Of a stretch of DNA of 64,000 bases, positions 35,721 through 43,244 are shown one piece after another. This DNA comes from Alphaproteobacteria bacterium (lineage in GTDB: Bacteria; Pseudomonadota; Alphaproteobacteria; Sphingomonadales; Kordiimonadaceae). The stretch spans positions 124,001 to 188,000 of the forward strand of contig SBGU01000043.1 in the NCBI GenBank assembly GCA_006226495.1, written 5' to 3'. The translations under genes were made by a program, and so were the position numbers. The notes below the pieces were generated by a model. It ran no database searches. It was given only the letters and a program-made list of their open reading frames with translations, and had not been told where the DNA came from. Within the stretch, counting starts at the first letter, position 1. Every line of letters starts with the position of its first letter.

Positions 35721-36155
35721 TTATTTCCCGATCAGGGCCAACAGTTCCGCGCGGCGGCGCAGGCTGATCCACAGGCCGCACAGGAAGGCGATGCAGGCAA
35801 GGTAGAACAGAAGGCTGTCTTCCATCATCTGGCCGTCTTCCATCCATTGCACATTGATGCCCAGGGGGCTGAACAGGTGGAAGGTGATGGCACCGGCCAT
35901 GATGCCCACGGTCAAGAGGGCGCCGAACGGCCTGAAGCGCGGGATCAGGAGCAGGATACAGGCAATGAGTTCCGCGACGCCGATGATATAACCGCCTGTG
36001 GTTTTGAAGAACTCAAGGCCCAAAAATTCGCCCACCACATCGAAGATATGCGCGGTTTCGGCCGAGCCGCCGAACTTGTAGGGCAGGCTGCCCCCCAGGA
36101 TGATGACAATCGCCAAGGCGGGCAGCCATTCGATATGTTTTTTCACGAAGTCCAT
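35721..36155 (-). CDS. DoxX-like membrane protein
   Basis: A 144-residue integral membrane protein with four hydrophobic segments (about 10-27, 55-72, 78-97, 115-132), matching the DoxX/DoxX-like family by size, topology and the phrase GVAELIACILLLIPRFRPFGALL. The family includes quinone-linked and redox-related membrane proteins, mostly uncharacterised. It is the last gene of a minus-strand group with the ATP-grasp and DedA genes, 22 nt after the former. RBS GGGGGAGAG precedes the ATG. Confidence 0.75.
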   Translation of the reverse strand: MDFVKKHIEWLPALAIVIILGGSLPYKFGGSAETAHIFDVVGEFLGLEFFKTTGGYIIGVAELIACILLLIPRFRPFGALLTVGIMAGAITFHLFSPLGINVQWMEDGQMMEDSLLFYLACIAFLCGLWISLRRRAELLALIGK

Positions 36156-36177
36156 CGGTTCTCTCCCCCGTTCCGTC

Positions 36178-37305
36178 TCAGTGGGTGATCGGATACTGTT
36201 TGTGCAGTTTTTTCTCGTGCAGCCAGGCGCGCATGAGGGTCAGGAGTGGTGTCGGTGCAAAACCCCGGCGCCGGTTCTTGGCGCCGATGGCATACAGATG
36301 CCCGAACTGGGCCATCAGGGTTCGGTAGGCGCCCATGAGGCTCATCCGAGAATCCCAGATGTGGGTGGCTTCGCCGCCGGCGCCATTGATTTCGATGATA
36401 CGGAAACCGGTGCCGGCCTGCAGCGCCCTGAAGTCGCCGAAGCGCACATCGAAACGCCCGACATAAAATTCGCCCATGTTTTTGGCGATGGCGTCGAAGG
36501 CGTCGGTCATGGCTGCGGTAATCTGGTCGTTGCCGTTCCGGAAAATGGTGCCGCGGCAATGGTTGCCGGCGAACGCCAGCCGCACCTGTTCGCCTGCCGG
36601 GATCACATCATCCAGCCGGGCGCGGTGGCGGTCCATATAAAGCTGCGGCACTTGCCCCGCGCGTGCGTCCCTGAGGATAAGCTGGCGCAAGGTGGCGACC
36701 CCGTCGCCGGTGACGCGCGGGAAATATTTCAGGGTCAGGCTGATGATGCGGCCTTTTTCCTCGTCCGGGTGGCGCACATAAAAGACACCGGCCTCGCCTT
36801 CTTCGTCCACCAGCGCCTGCAACAGGAAATTGGCACCCGCCGGGAAGGTCAGGATATAGGCGCGCAGGGCTTCCGTGTCTGCCACCAGTTGCACACCGGC
36901 GCCGCGCATGCCGATGTCGGGTTTGGCCACCAGCGGGAACGCCAGGCCGTGCGCCTGCATCGCGGCCAGCGCGTCATCCATGGTGCGCATCACGCCGCCG
37001 TCGCCGCCCCAGCGCATCAGTTGCACATAGGGCGAGATCAGGTCACGCGCGGCGCCTTGCACATTGGCCAGCACCTTGGTCTTGCTTTCGCCCACAAGGC
37101 CCGAATAGGGCAGTGCGGGGTTGCAGCCGGTCAAGAGGGTCGGCCCCAGGTGCCTGAGCGACAGCCAGCCGCAATAAAGCGCCACGGGTGTGTAAAACAG
37201 CCGCGCGGGCGCAAATTCGAACCAGGAAACCTTGCCGGCGCTGGCATCGAGCGCAGGCATGCCGGCGTGCGGCGCTTCACTTCTTGGCAGGCTGTCACGG
37301 GGCAT
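36178..37305 (-). CDS. ATP-grasp family protein
   Basis: A 375-residue protein with ATP-grasp features: FPLVAKPDIGMRGAGVQLV (nucleotide-binding strand/loop), FLLQALVDEEGEAGVFYVRH, FYVGRFDVRFGD and a metal-binding FRIIEINGAGGEAT. This fold forms acyl-phosphate intermediates and ligates carboxylates to amines or thiols. The substrate is unknown. The ATG at 37305, after AAGGGAGGG, overlaps the 3' end of the DedA gene by 11 nt, which suggests the two act in one membrane-linked process. It is not a standard Ddl or GshB by overall sequence. Confidence 0.75.
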   Translation of the reverse strand: MPRDSLPRSEAPHAGMPALDASAGKVSWFEFAPARLFYTPVALYCGWLSLRHLGPTLLTGCNPALPYSGLVGESKTKVLANVQGAARDLISPYVQLMRWGGDGGVMRTMDDALAAMQAHGLAFPLVAKPDIGMRGAGVQLVADTEALRAYILTFPAGANFLLQALVDEEGEAGVFYVRHPDEEKGRIISLTLKYFPRVTGDGVATLRQLILRDARAGQVPQLYMDRHRARLDDVIPAGEQVRLAFAGNHCRGTIFRNGNDQITAAMTDAFDAIAKNMGEFYVGRFDVRFGDFRALQAGTGFRIIEINGAGGEATHIWDSRMSLMGAYRTLMAQFGHLYAIGAKNRRRGFAPTPLLTLMRAWLHEKKLHKQYPITH

Positions 37306-37942
37306 CGATGGGCCCTCCCTTGTCTGCGACACCGGCGGCGGCCAGCGCGCGGGCATGGCGCGTGCGGCCCACCAGCCGCTGGGCGGCCATGATCATCAAT
37401 AGCGCGACCACAAGCCCGGCCCCAACGCCGGCCAAGCCGCCAATGGGGGTCACCAGCCGCTGGATTTCGCTGACAAACAGCACCATCAGGCTGCACCAGA
37501 CCATGGCGGCCACGCTCATCACCAGCGCAAAATGCAGGGGTGGCAGGCGGAAAAAACCGAAGGTCAGGTAGGTGGGCAGGCGGGTGCCCGGCAAAAAGCG
37601 GGACAGGAACAGGACCGGCGTCTGGCGCGGCTCCAGCCACTTTTTCAGCCGGATCGCGCGCCGGATCGGCAGGCGGGCGCGCAGGAAGCGGCTTTCGCGG
37701 GCGGTCCAGCCCAGGGCATAAAGCCCCATGTCGCCCGCGGCGATGCCAAACGCCAGCGCGCCGATGGCCAGCCAGGGCGACACCATGCCGCCGCCGACCA
37801 ACAGGCTGCCGGTAATCAGGGCGCCGTCTTCGGTGATCAGGGTCGCCAGCGCCAGCGCGAGCGCCAGCATCATCGGCTCCGCCGTCAGCGACTGCACCCA
37901 CAGGAGCACATCATCCGGTGAAAATTGCATCCATTCCCCCAT
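37295..37942 (-). CDS. DedA family membrane protein
   Basis: A 215-residue DedA/VTT (SNARE-associated) membrane protein. Visible signs are the re-entrant-loop region (ITEDGALITGSLLVGGG), the amphipathic RRAIRLKKWLEPRQTPVLFLSRFLPGTRLPTYLTFG begins the conserved half, and C-terminal membrane helices. The family acts as lipid flippases or scramblases for carrier lipids and phospholipids. I chose the ATG at 37942; another at 37930 is also usable (GGGGGA upstream). It heads the DedA / ATP-grasp / DoxX group and is divergent from apt. Confidence 0.85.
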   Translation of the reverse strand: MGEWMQFSPDDVLLWVQSLTAEPMMLALALALATLITEDGALITGSLLVGGGMVSPWLAIGALAFGIAAGDMGLYALGWTARESRFLRARLPIRRAIRLKKWLEPRQTPVLFLSRFLPGTRLPTYLTFGFFRLPPLHFALVMSVAAMVWCSLMVLFVSEIQRLVTPIGGLAGVGAGLVVALLMIMAAQRLVGRTRHARALAAAGVADKGGPIDAP

Positions 37943-38066
37943 GGCGCGCCCTTTTGTCCCCACACACGGGCAATGCACCAATAATCCGTCCTTTGCCACC
38001 ATACAGCAAAATCCGGCCCCCGGAAGCCATGCCACGTGCTCGTGAGCAGAATGTGTAAAAGCCGGG

Positions 38067-38082
38067 CTTTCGTTCACGAAAG
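38067..38082. promoter_or_regulatory. Palindrome between DedA and apt
   Basis: CTTTCGTTCACGAAAG, 7-bp perfect arms with a 2-nt centre, lies 19 nt upstream of the apt -35 and 125 nt from the DedA start. It is a candidate operator for either gene; no regulator is adjacent. Confidence 0.45.
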
Positions 38083-38100
38083 CGTCGCAATTGCTTCATC

Positions 38101-38129
38101 TTGTCGAAAGGCCCTGCACATCATACACT
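38101..38129 (+). promoter_or_regulatory. Sigma70-type promoter of apt
   Basis: TTGTCG (38101-38106), 17-nt spacer, TACACT (38124-38129), 36 nt before the apt start codon. Confidence 0.55.
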
Positions 38130-38165
38130 GGCCGTCAGGTCAACCGGGGGAGGGAGAACCCGTAT

Positions 38166-38696
38166 ATGAAGGACCTGAAGTCCTACATCCGCACCATTCC
38201 GGATTTCCCGAAAGACGGGATCATGTTCCGGGATGTTACCACCTTGTTCGGCAATCCGGCTGCGTTCAAACATGCGGTCGACGCCATGGCGGCACCCTTC
38301 AAATCAGAGCGTATCGACAAGGTCGCGGGCATCGAGGCCCGGGGCTTCGTGCTGGCGGGCGCGGTGGCGCACCGGCTGGGTGCCGGCTTCGTGCCCATCC
38401 GCAAGGAAGGCAAGCTGCCGCACCAGACGCTCAGCGAAGGTTATGTCCTCGAATATGGCGAAGCGGTGCTGGAGATGCACCTGGACGCCTTCGAAGCCGG
38501 GGACCGTATCCTGCTTGTCGATGACCTTCTGGCCACCGGCGGCACGGCAGCGGCGGCCCTGTCGCTCCTCGAACGGCTGGGCGGCGACGTGGTCGGCTGC
38601 AGCTTCATTATCGACCTGCCCGACCTGGGCGGCCGCAAGATGCTGGAAGATATGGGCGAAAAGGTCATCACCCTCGTGGAATTCGAGGGCGAATAG
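38166..38696 (+). CDS. apt: Adenine phosphoribosyltransferase
   Basis: A 176-residue type I PRTase that makes AMP from adenine and PRPP in purine salvage. Clear family marks are [37 protein letters not shown], the flexible-loop region [10 protein letters not shown], and the PRPP motif [15 protein letters not shown]. The ATG at 38166 follows GGGGGAGGGAGAA and gives the normal family length. It is a single gene with its own promoter. Confidence 0.96.
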   Translation: MKDLKSYIRTIPDFPKDGIMFRDVTTLFGNPAAFKHAVDAMAAPFKSERIDKVAGIEARGFVLAGAVAHRLGAGFVPIRKEGKLPHQTLSEGYVLEYGEAVLEMHLDAFEAGDRILLVDDLLATGGTAAAALSLLERLGGDVVGCSFIIDLPDLGGRKMLEDMGEKVITLVEFEGE

Positions 38697-38815
38697 GCGG
38701 GCCGTACTGCCCTGAGCCCACTGCGGTATACACTATTGTCGCGTAAATATATGCTGGACGAACAACCTGGGTTTGCTCACTATGCTTCTACGTGTGTTTC
38801 TCGGGGGAGGCGGGC

Positions 38816-39355
38816 ATGCCGACAGCCTATATTGGCGACATCCAGGCGTTTGCGTTCGAGTTTTTGCCATCTGGCTGGGTGGCATGCGATGGCACGGTAT
38901 ATAATATTGCTGACTATCCGGGGCTTGGCTATCTGCTTGGTGACCTCTATGGCGGCAACGGCTCGACGACCTTTGCAGTGCCCGACCTTCGTGGGCGGAC
39001 AGCTATTTTTGGGTCCAATTCTGCGCCTTTGGGTCAGAAAAAGGGCAAGCCAACCAACACACTACAAAGTCCGCTCAATCACGGACACCGGTTCAACCTG
39101 GGTGCGCAGGTCGGCACACAATCTGATCCCGAGGGTAATTTCCTTGCGCAAAGCATGGGGGGTACGACCGGTGCTGGTGAAACATTCTTCAGTAAAGAAG
39201 ATGCACTTTTTTCGCTTACGTCGCTTCACGCCGATACTGTGCAGACGGCTGGTGCCGGCCAGCCATTCGAGAATCGCCAGCCGTTTCTGACCTTGAACTA
39301 TGGCATCTGCTATCGCGGATATTACCCCCACCCCGGCGAGGACGAAGCAGGATGA
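38816..39355 (+). CDS. Tail-collar domain protein 1 (microcystin-dependent-like)
   Basis: A 179-residue phage tail-collar (PF07484-type) protein. The N-terminal collar module reads YIGDIQAFAFEFLPSGWVACDG, then LGDLYGGNGSTTFAVPDLRGR. The C-terminus has QPFLTLNYGICYRG, the typical collar-family ending. Related free-standing genes are annotated as microcystin-dependent proteins. The ATG at 38816 has GGGGGAGG upstream. It is first of three such genes joined by ATGA overlaps. Base composition looks AT-richer than the flanks. Confidence 0.87.
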   Translation: MPTAYIGDIQAFAFEFLPSGWVACDGTVYNIADYPGLGYLLGDLYGGNGSTTFAVPDLRGRTAIFGSNSAPLGQKKGKPTNTLQSPLNHGHRFNLGAQVGTQSDPEGNFLAQSMGGTTGAGETFFSKEDALFSLTSLHADTVQTAGAGQPFENRQPFLTLNYGICYRGYYPHPGEDEAG

Positions 39356-40005
39356 CCGAAAAGACGAAGTCAGCACGCCGGGGTCCAGAATCTGTCGCCG
39401 AACTGTCGCCCGATCCCACACCTGCGCAGCTCGATGCCTATCTCGGGGAAATCAGATTGTTTTGCCACCCTGTTAGGAGGGTGCCGCCTATCGGCTGGCT
39501 CGATTGTTTCGGCCAGTTGGTGGATATCGATGACAATCAACAGCTCTATTCGGTTATTGGAACCAAATATGGCGGTGATGGCCGGACGACCTTCGCGTTG
39601 CCGGACCTGCGCAGCCGTGTTCCTGTCGGTGCGGGGACTGAGCCAATTTTCAATACGCCGTATGTTTTTGCGCAGCCGGGCGGGCAGGAAAGGGTGTTGC
39701 TGACAGCGGACAATCTGCCCGCGCACAAACATATGGTGCAGGCGATTTACGGTGCGAACAGCATGGTAGCGGGCGATGGAAATTACCTTGGTGTAACAGG
39801 CAGTGCGATTCAAAATCTGGCCAGCCAATCGTTCGCCTATGCTCCCCCCGATACTGGCGACAAGGTCAATCTCGCCCCCGACAGCATTGTATCATTCGAC
39901 TATCAACCATTGGCCATTGACAATCGACAGCCCTTCATTGCGTTGCGCTACTGTATTTGTGCTGTAGGCAGCGTGCCGTATGGCGCTCAGGGAGGGCAAA
40001 AATGA
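39352..40005 (+). CDS. Tail-collar domain protein 2 (microcystin-dependent-like)
   Basis: A 217-residue paralogue with a 30-residue hydrophilic N-terminal extension before the collar module (YLGEIRLFCH, then GTKYGGDGRTTFALPDLRSRVPVG). It has the AHKHMVQAIYG His-containing motif and the family ending RQPFIALRYCICAVG. It starts in an ATGA overlap with gene 1 and ends in an ATGA overlap with gene 3, so translation is coupled. Confidence 0.87.
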   Translation: MTEKTKSARRGPESVAELSPDPTPAQLDAYLGEIRLFCHPVRRVPPIGWLDCFGQLVDIDDNQQLYSVIGTKYGGDGRTTFALPDLRSRVPVGAGTEPIFNTPYVFAQPGGQERVLLTADNLPAHKHMVQAIYGANSMVAGDGNYLGVTGSAIQNLASQSFAYAPPDTGDKVNLAPDSIVSFDYQPLAIDNRQPFIALRYCICAVGSVPYGAQGGQK

Positions 40006-40583
40006 GCGACTTCTTTTTGGGGGAAATTCGCGTGTTTTCTGGCCCGCAGGCGCCCGCAGGCTGGATGTGGTGCAATGGTATAGAGCTGAAGGCTGGGGAA
40101 TATCCAGCCCTATACAGCCTTCTTGGGAATCAGTTCGGTGGTACTGCCCCTTTAACCTTTGCCCTCCCGGACCTGACCGAACTTGTTATTGTCGGTATGT
40201 CCGGCACCAACCTGCCAACGGACAGGACGGCATATAAATTTGGCGATGCAGGCGGTGCCAAGACCTTTCTGGTGGAACCGGCCCATATCCCACGGCACAG
40301 CCATACCGTTCAGGCGATTGACGCGAATGCGGTCAATGTTTCGCCTGCTACGACCCAGATGCTGGCATCGGGTTATCGCGGGTCCGGCACACCGGCATCG
40401 CGACGTAGGCGACTGTATGACAATTCGGAAAATGCCGTCGGGGAAATGAGTAACCAAGCCGTGCTGCCGGCAGATTCCCTTAAGGAAGTAAATATCGACC
40501 TGTGGCAACCGACGCTGGTCTGCAATTATATAATTGCGGTCAAAGAGTCGGATACCGTTGTGTATCCGTTCTTCCCGGCCTAG
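40002..40583 (+). CDS. Tail-collar domain protein 3 (microcystin-dependent-like)
   Basis: A 193-residue paralogue: FLGEIRVFSGPQAPAGWMWCNG, LGNQFGGTAPLTFALPDLTE, a His-rich RHSHTVQAIDAN motif and the ending QPTLVCNYIIAVK. It lacks the clear Arg-Gly-Arg of the collar motif seen in gene 1. It is the last gene of the cassette, which ends at the downstream bidirectional terminator. The three genes are probably surface-exposed or secreted fibre-like subunits; that is inferred. Confidence 0.87.
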   Translation: MSDFFLGEIRVFSGPQAPAGWMWCNGIELKAGEYPALYSLLGNQFGGTAPLTFALPDLTELVIVGMSGTNLPTDRTAYKFGDAGGAKTFLVEPAHIPRHSHTVQAIDANAVNVSPATTQMLASGYRGSGTPASRRRRLYDNSENAVGEMSNQAVLPADSLKEVNIDLWQPTLVCNYIIAVKESDTVVYPFFPA

Positions 40584-40712
40584 GCCACCTCGGCCCCATA
40601 TTCAGCAAAATGCGCTGGCATGTGGCAACGTGCAGCTTTGGCGCCAGGATATTCTTCAGTATTTGCAGTAGCCACAGCAGCCCGCAGGGCTGGCCGGCGG
40701 CTCGCACAAAAA

Positions 40713-40738
40713 AAAGACGGGAATTCCCCGTCCTTTTT
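40713..40738. terminator. Bidirectional terminator
   Basis: GACGGG/CCCGTC core stem flanked by A-run on one side and T-run on the other, between the convergent tail-collar cassette and carboxypeptidase gene. Confidence 0.75.
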
Positions 40739-40761
40739 CATTTTCAGGGCGCCGGTGTCCC

Positions 40762-41886
40762 CTAAAGCTCGTCCGCGATGCGGTGCAGGGCCAGGAGGCA
40801 GCTTTTGGCTAGATGGCGGCAGCGGTCCGGGTTCCAGCCATAGTCCGGGTCGGGCAGGTTGGCGTTGTCCTTGAAGGGCATTTCGAGGGTCATGGCCAGC
40901 GCGCCGAATGTGTGGGCCACCCAGTCGGTGCATTTCTTGAGGTCGCTGTTGCCCGGCGTGTCCTTCTCGTAGCCATGTTCGGTCTGGAAATCGGGCGACA
41001 GGTTGGCAAGCACGGTCTGGTAGCGGTCCAGCAGCTTTAGCTGCTTGTCGGTCGCACCTGCGATGCCTTCAAAACCGGCGATGAAGTTATAGGGCAGCGC
41101 CTCGTCGCCATGCACATCCAGATGGAAGTCGACACCGGTCTCCAGCATCTTCTGGCGCACCAGCAGCACTTCGGGGCTGCGTTCCATGCTTGGTTCGTTC
41201 CATTCCCGGTTCAGGTTGGCGCCGGCGGTGTTGGTGCGCAGGTGCCCGCGGCGCGAGCCATCGGGGTTCATGTTGGGCACGATATAGAAGTGGCATTTTT
41301 TCAGAAGCGCGGCCACGACCGGGTTGTCGGTATCCAGCAGGAAATCGAGCGCGCCTTCCATCCACCATTCGGCCATGGTCTCGCCCGGGTGCTGGCGCGC
41401 GATCATCCACACCTTCTTGCGGCCTTCGGGGCCGAAGCCGACCTCGACCAGGTCCATGTCCTGCCCGTCCAGGGTGCCGCCAAGCACGCTGGTGGTGACC
41501 AAGGGCGAGCCCGAGACCTCGGCCACCAGGTCGGCGTGCCGGTCCATGGAATAGGGGGCGAAATAGGCAAAATACAGGCTGTCCTGTTCGGGCTCGACTT
41601 CCCAGCTCAGGGCCTTGCCGTCATAAGCCGTGTCGATCCGGAACCAGTTTTCCCGGTCGTAGGATGCGCACACGCGGTAGCCTTCCCAGCCGTCGGCATA
41701 GGCTGCGCCACCCGCGTTGTCGATATGGAAGCGACACGGCGTGTCCGCGACTCCGGAGACGCGAAAATGGAACCATTGGTAAAAATCGGACAGATTATCG
41801 TGCTTGATGGCCAGATGGACGTCCATCGGGTCGTCGGCCCGAATAATTTCTATATTGCCGCTGTCGAACTGGCTTGAGATACGCAT
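40762..41886 (-). CDS. M14 family cytosolic carboxypeptidase (CCP/AGTPBP-like)
   Basis: A 374-residue zinc carboxypeptidase. An N-terminal beta-rich domain (about 1-125) is typical of the cytosolic carboxypeptidase branch. The catalytic domain has Zn ligands in ARQHPGETMAEWWMEG (HxxE), substrate residues around NPDGSRRGHLRTN and NLNREW, the third Zn His in FHLDVHGDE, and the catalytic Glu in MTLEMPFKDN. There is no signal peptide. In eukaryotes this branch deglutamylates tubulin; bacterial substrates are mostly unknown. It is a single gene between terminators. Confidence 0.9.
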   Translation of the reverse strand: MRISSQFDSGNIEIIRADDPMDVHLAIKHDNLSDFYQWFHFRVSGVADTPCRFHIDNAGGAAYADGWEGYRVCASYDRENWFRIDTAYDGKALSWEVEPEQDSLYFAYFAPYSMDRHADLVAEVSGSPLVTTSVLGGTLDGQDMDLVEVGFGPEGRKKVWMIARQHPGETMAEWWMEGALDFLLDTDNPVVAALLKKCHFYIVPNMNPDGSRRGHLRTNTAGANLNREWNEPSMERSPEVLLVRQKMLETGVDFHLDVHGDEALPYNFIAGFEGIAGATDKQLKLLDRYQTVLANLSPDFQTEHGYEKDTPGNSDLKKCTDWVAHTFGALAMTLEMPFKDNANLPDPDYGWNPDRCRHLAKSCLLALHRIADEL

Positions 41887-42351
41887 GCCTGGCTCCTGTC
41901 CTGTTTCATGCCGGTTTTTCAGTGCCTTGCCTAGCGCGCGGCGCGGCGCCGGTCAATGGGCCGAAAGGGCCGAAGCCCGGCTTTCTGCCTATGGGTCAAA
42001 GGGCCTGACCTTTTAATTCCATGACAGGATTATCCAGTTTTGGTAATATTTTCCCACTGACGCATAGGCGTGAGCGGACTATCCCTGCTATCGAACAGGG
42101 AAATTTGAGGCGTCCCACCGGGCATGGGGGGCGCCTCTATTTTTGTCCGGAAAATGGTTTTTCCCAGAATGCGCCGGCAATTGCTGTTGCCGGTACTTGA
42201 CAGGTGCGGGCCCCATGAGTATGGTCCGCCGCCAATGGATTCGAGGGATGACGGATTCGTCGTCCCGGCCCAGTACCTTGTCATGTTGCCGAATGGTTTG
42301 ATGTGGTTGCCGGGTTGAAGATGTTAACCGGTTTGTATAGAGAGACGAGCC
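41887..42351 (+). promoter_or_regulatory. Non-coding region upstream of rpmJ, with its promoter
   Basis: A 465-nt gap with no convincing gene. A near-consensus sigma70 promoter lies at 42197-42225: TTGACA, 17-nt spacer, TATGGT, giving an rpmJ leader of about 120 nt. A small inverted repeat (CCGGCAA / TTGCCGG, 42173-42193) ends 3 nt before the -35. The left part lies next to the carboxypeptidase start and presumably holds its promoter, which I could not pick out. Confidence 0.65.
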
Positions 42352-42477
42352 ATGAAGATTCGGAACAGCCTCAAGTCCCTGAAGGACCGCCATCGCGACA
42401 ACCGCGTGATTCGTCGCAAAGGCCGGATTTATGTGATCAACAAGACCCAGCGTCGCTTCAAAGCACGCCAGGGTTAA
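42352..42477 (+). CDS. rpmJ: 50S ribosomal protein L36
   Basis: A 41-residue basic protein, [17 protein letters not shown] through [13 protein letters not shown]. This is the longer form of bL36 found in alphaproteobacteria, without the zinc-binding Cys set of the 37-residue form (a C-minus L36). It is a small protein of the large subunit near the peptidyl-transferase region. The start is preceded by the purine-rich AGAGAGACGAG. It is monocistronic, with a strong promoter about 130 nt upstream. Confidence 0.95.
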   Translation: MKIRNSLKSLKDRHRDNRVIRRKGRIYVINKTQRRFKARQG

Positions 42478-42502
42478 GTTCACACCTTTAAGCTTACTTG
42501 AT

Positions 42503-42537
42503 TAAGCCGCGCGCTCGAACTAGAGTCGCGCGGCTTA
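42503..42537 (+). terminator. Hairpin after rpmJ (possible terminator)
   Basis: An 11-bp perfect stem (42503-42513 with 42527-42537), extended by CTC/GAG in the loop. No T-run follows, so termination may be partial or factor-dependent, allowing read-through into the HAD gene. Confidence 0.55.
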
Positions 42538-42556
42538 GTCTATTGGGGGGACTTCC

Positions 42557-43165
42557 GTGGCAGAACGCGCGGTACTATTCGACATCGGCAATGTCTTTGT
42601 ACATTGGGACCCGCGGCTTCTGTACGCCAAGCTGATCAGCGACCCGACCGAGCTGGACCATTTCCTCAGCCATGTGGTGACCCTGACCTGGCACACCGAA
42701 CATGATCGCGGCAAACCGTTTGCCGAGGGTGTCGCCGAACTGTCGGCCCGCTTCCCGGAATATGAAGACCTGATCCGTGCCTTCGATGTGCGCTGGGAAG
42801 AAACCATCGGCGACCTGATCGACGGCACCATCCATATTCTCGAGCGGCTGGCCGAACAGGGCATGCGGGTTTATGGCCTGACCAACTTCTCGGCTGAAAA
42901 ATGGCCGCCCTTTTGTCGCCGGAACGCCTTCACCGACCTGTTTGAAGGCGTGGTGGTGTCAGGCGAGGAAAAGCTCGTGAAACCAGACCCGCGCATCTAT
43001 CAGGTGGCGATGGATCGTTTCGGCCTCGACCCCGAACGCACGGTCTATATCGATGACCGGCTCGAGAATGTGAAAGCCGCCGAACAACTGGGCATGCAGG
43101 GCCACCTATTCACCGACCCCGCCAAACTGGAAGCCGACCTCATCGCGCGTGGCTACCTGGCCTAA
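42557..43165 (+). CDS. HAD-superfamily phosphatase
   Basis: A 202-residue HAD subfamily IA hydrolase. The nucleophile motif is FDIGNVFVHWD, in the DxGNV form seen in YihX-type sugar-phosphate phosphatases. Motif II Thr is in GLTNFS, the conserved Lys is in KPDPRIY, and the motif III acidic pair is in YIDDRLENV. The start is GTG, 7 nt after GGGGGGA. It lies closely behind rpmJ and converges on pyk across a shared terminator. The substrate is unknown. Confidence 0.88.
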   Translation: MAERAVLFDIGNVFVHWDPRLLYAKLISDPTELDHFLSHVVTLTWHTEHDRGKPFAEGVAELSARFPEYEDLIRAFDVRWEETIGDLIDGTIHILERLAEQGMRVYGLTNFSAEKWPPFCRRNAFTDLFEGVVVSGEEKLVKPDPRIYQVAMDRFGLDPERTVYIDDRLENVKAAEQLGMQGHLFTDPAKLEADLIARGYLA

Positions 43166-43187
43166 TACACCGCCGACCCGACACAAA

Positions 43188-43222
43188 AACACCCCGCAGG
43201 CAGGGCCGGCGGGGTGTTTTGT
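43188..43222. terminator. Bidirectional terminator between HAD gene and pyk
   Basis: A 10-bp stem (43188-43197 with 43209-43218) preceded by an A-run and followed by a T-run, so it can end both convergent genes. Confidence 0.85.
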
Positions 43223-43244
43223 TTTATGGGGCTTTGGGCGGGCG

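Noticed and set aside
38816-40583. Prophage or tailocin locus
   Set aside because: Only collar-domain genes are present; there is no sheath, tube, baseplate, terminase, integrase or lysis gene in the flanks.
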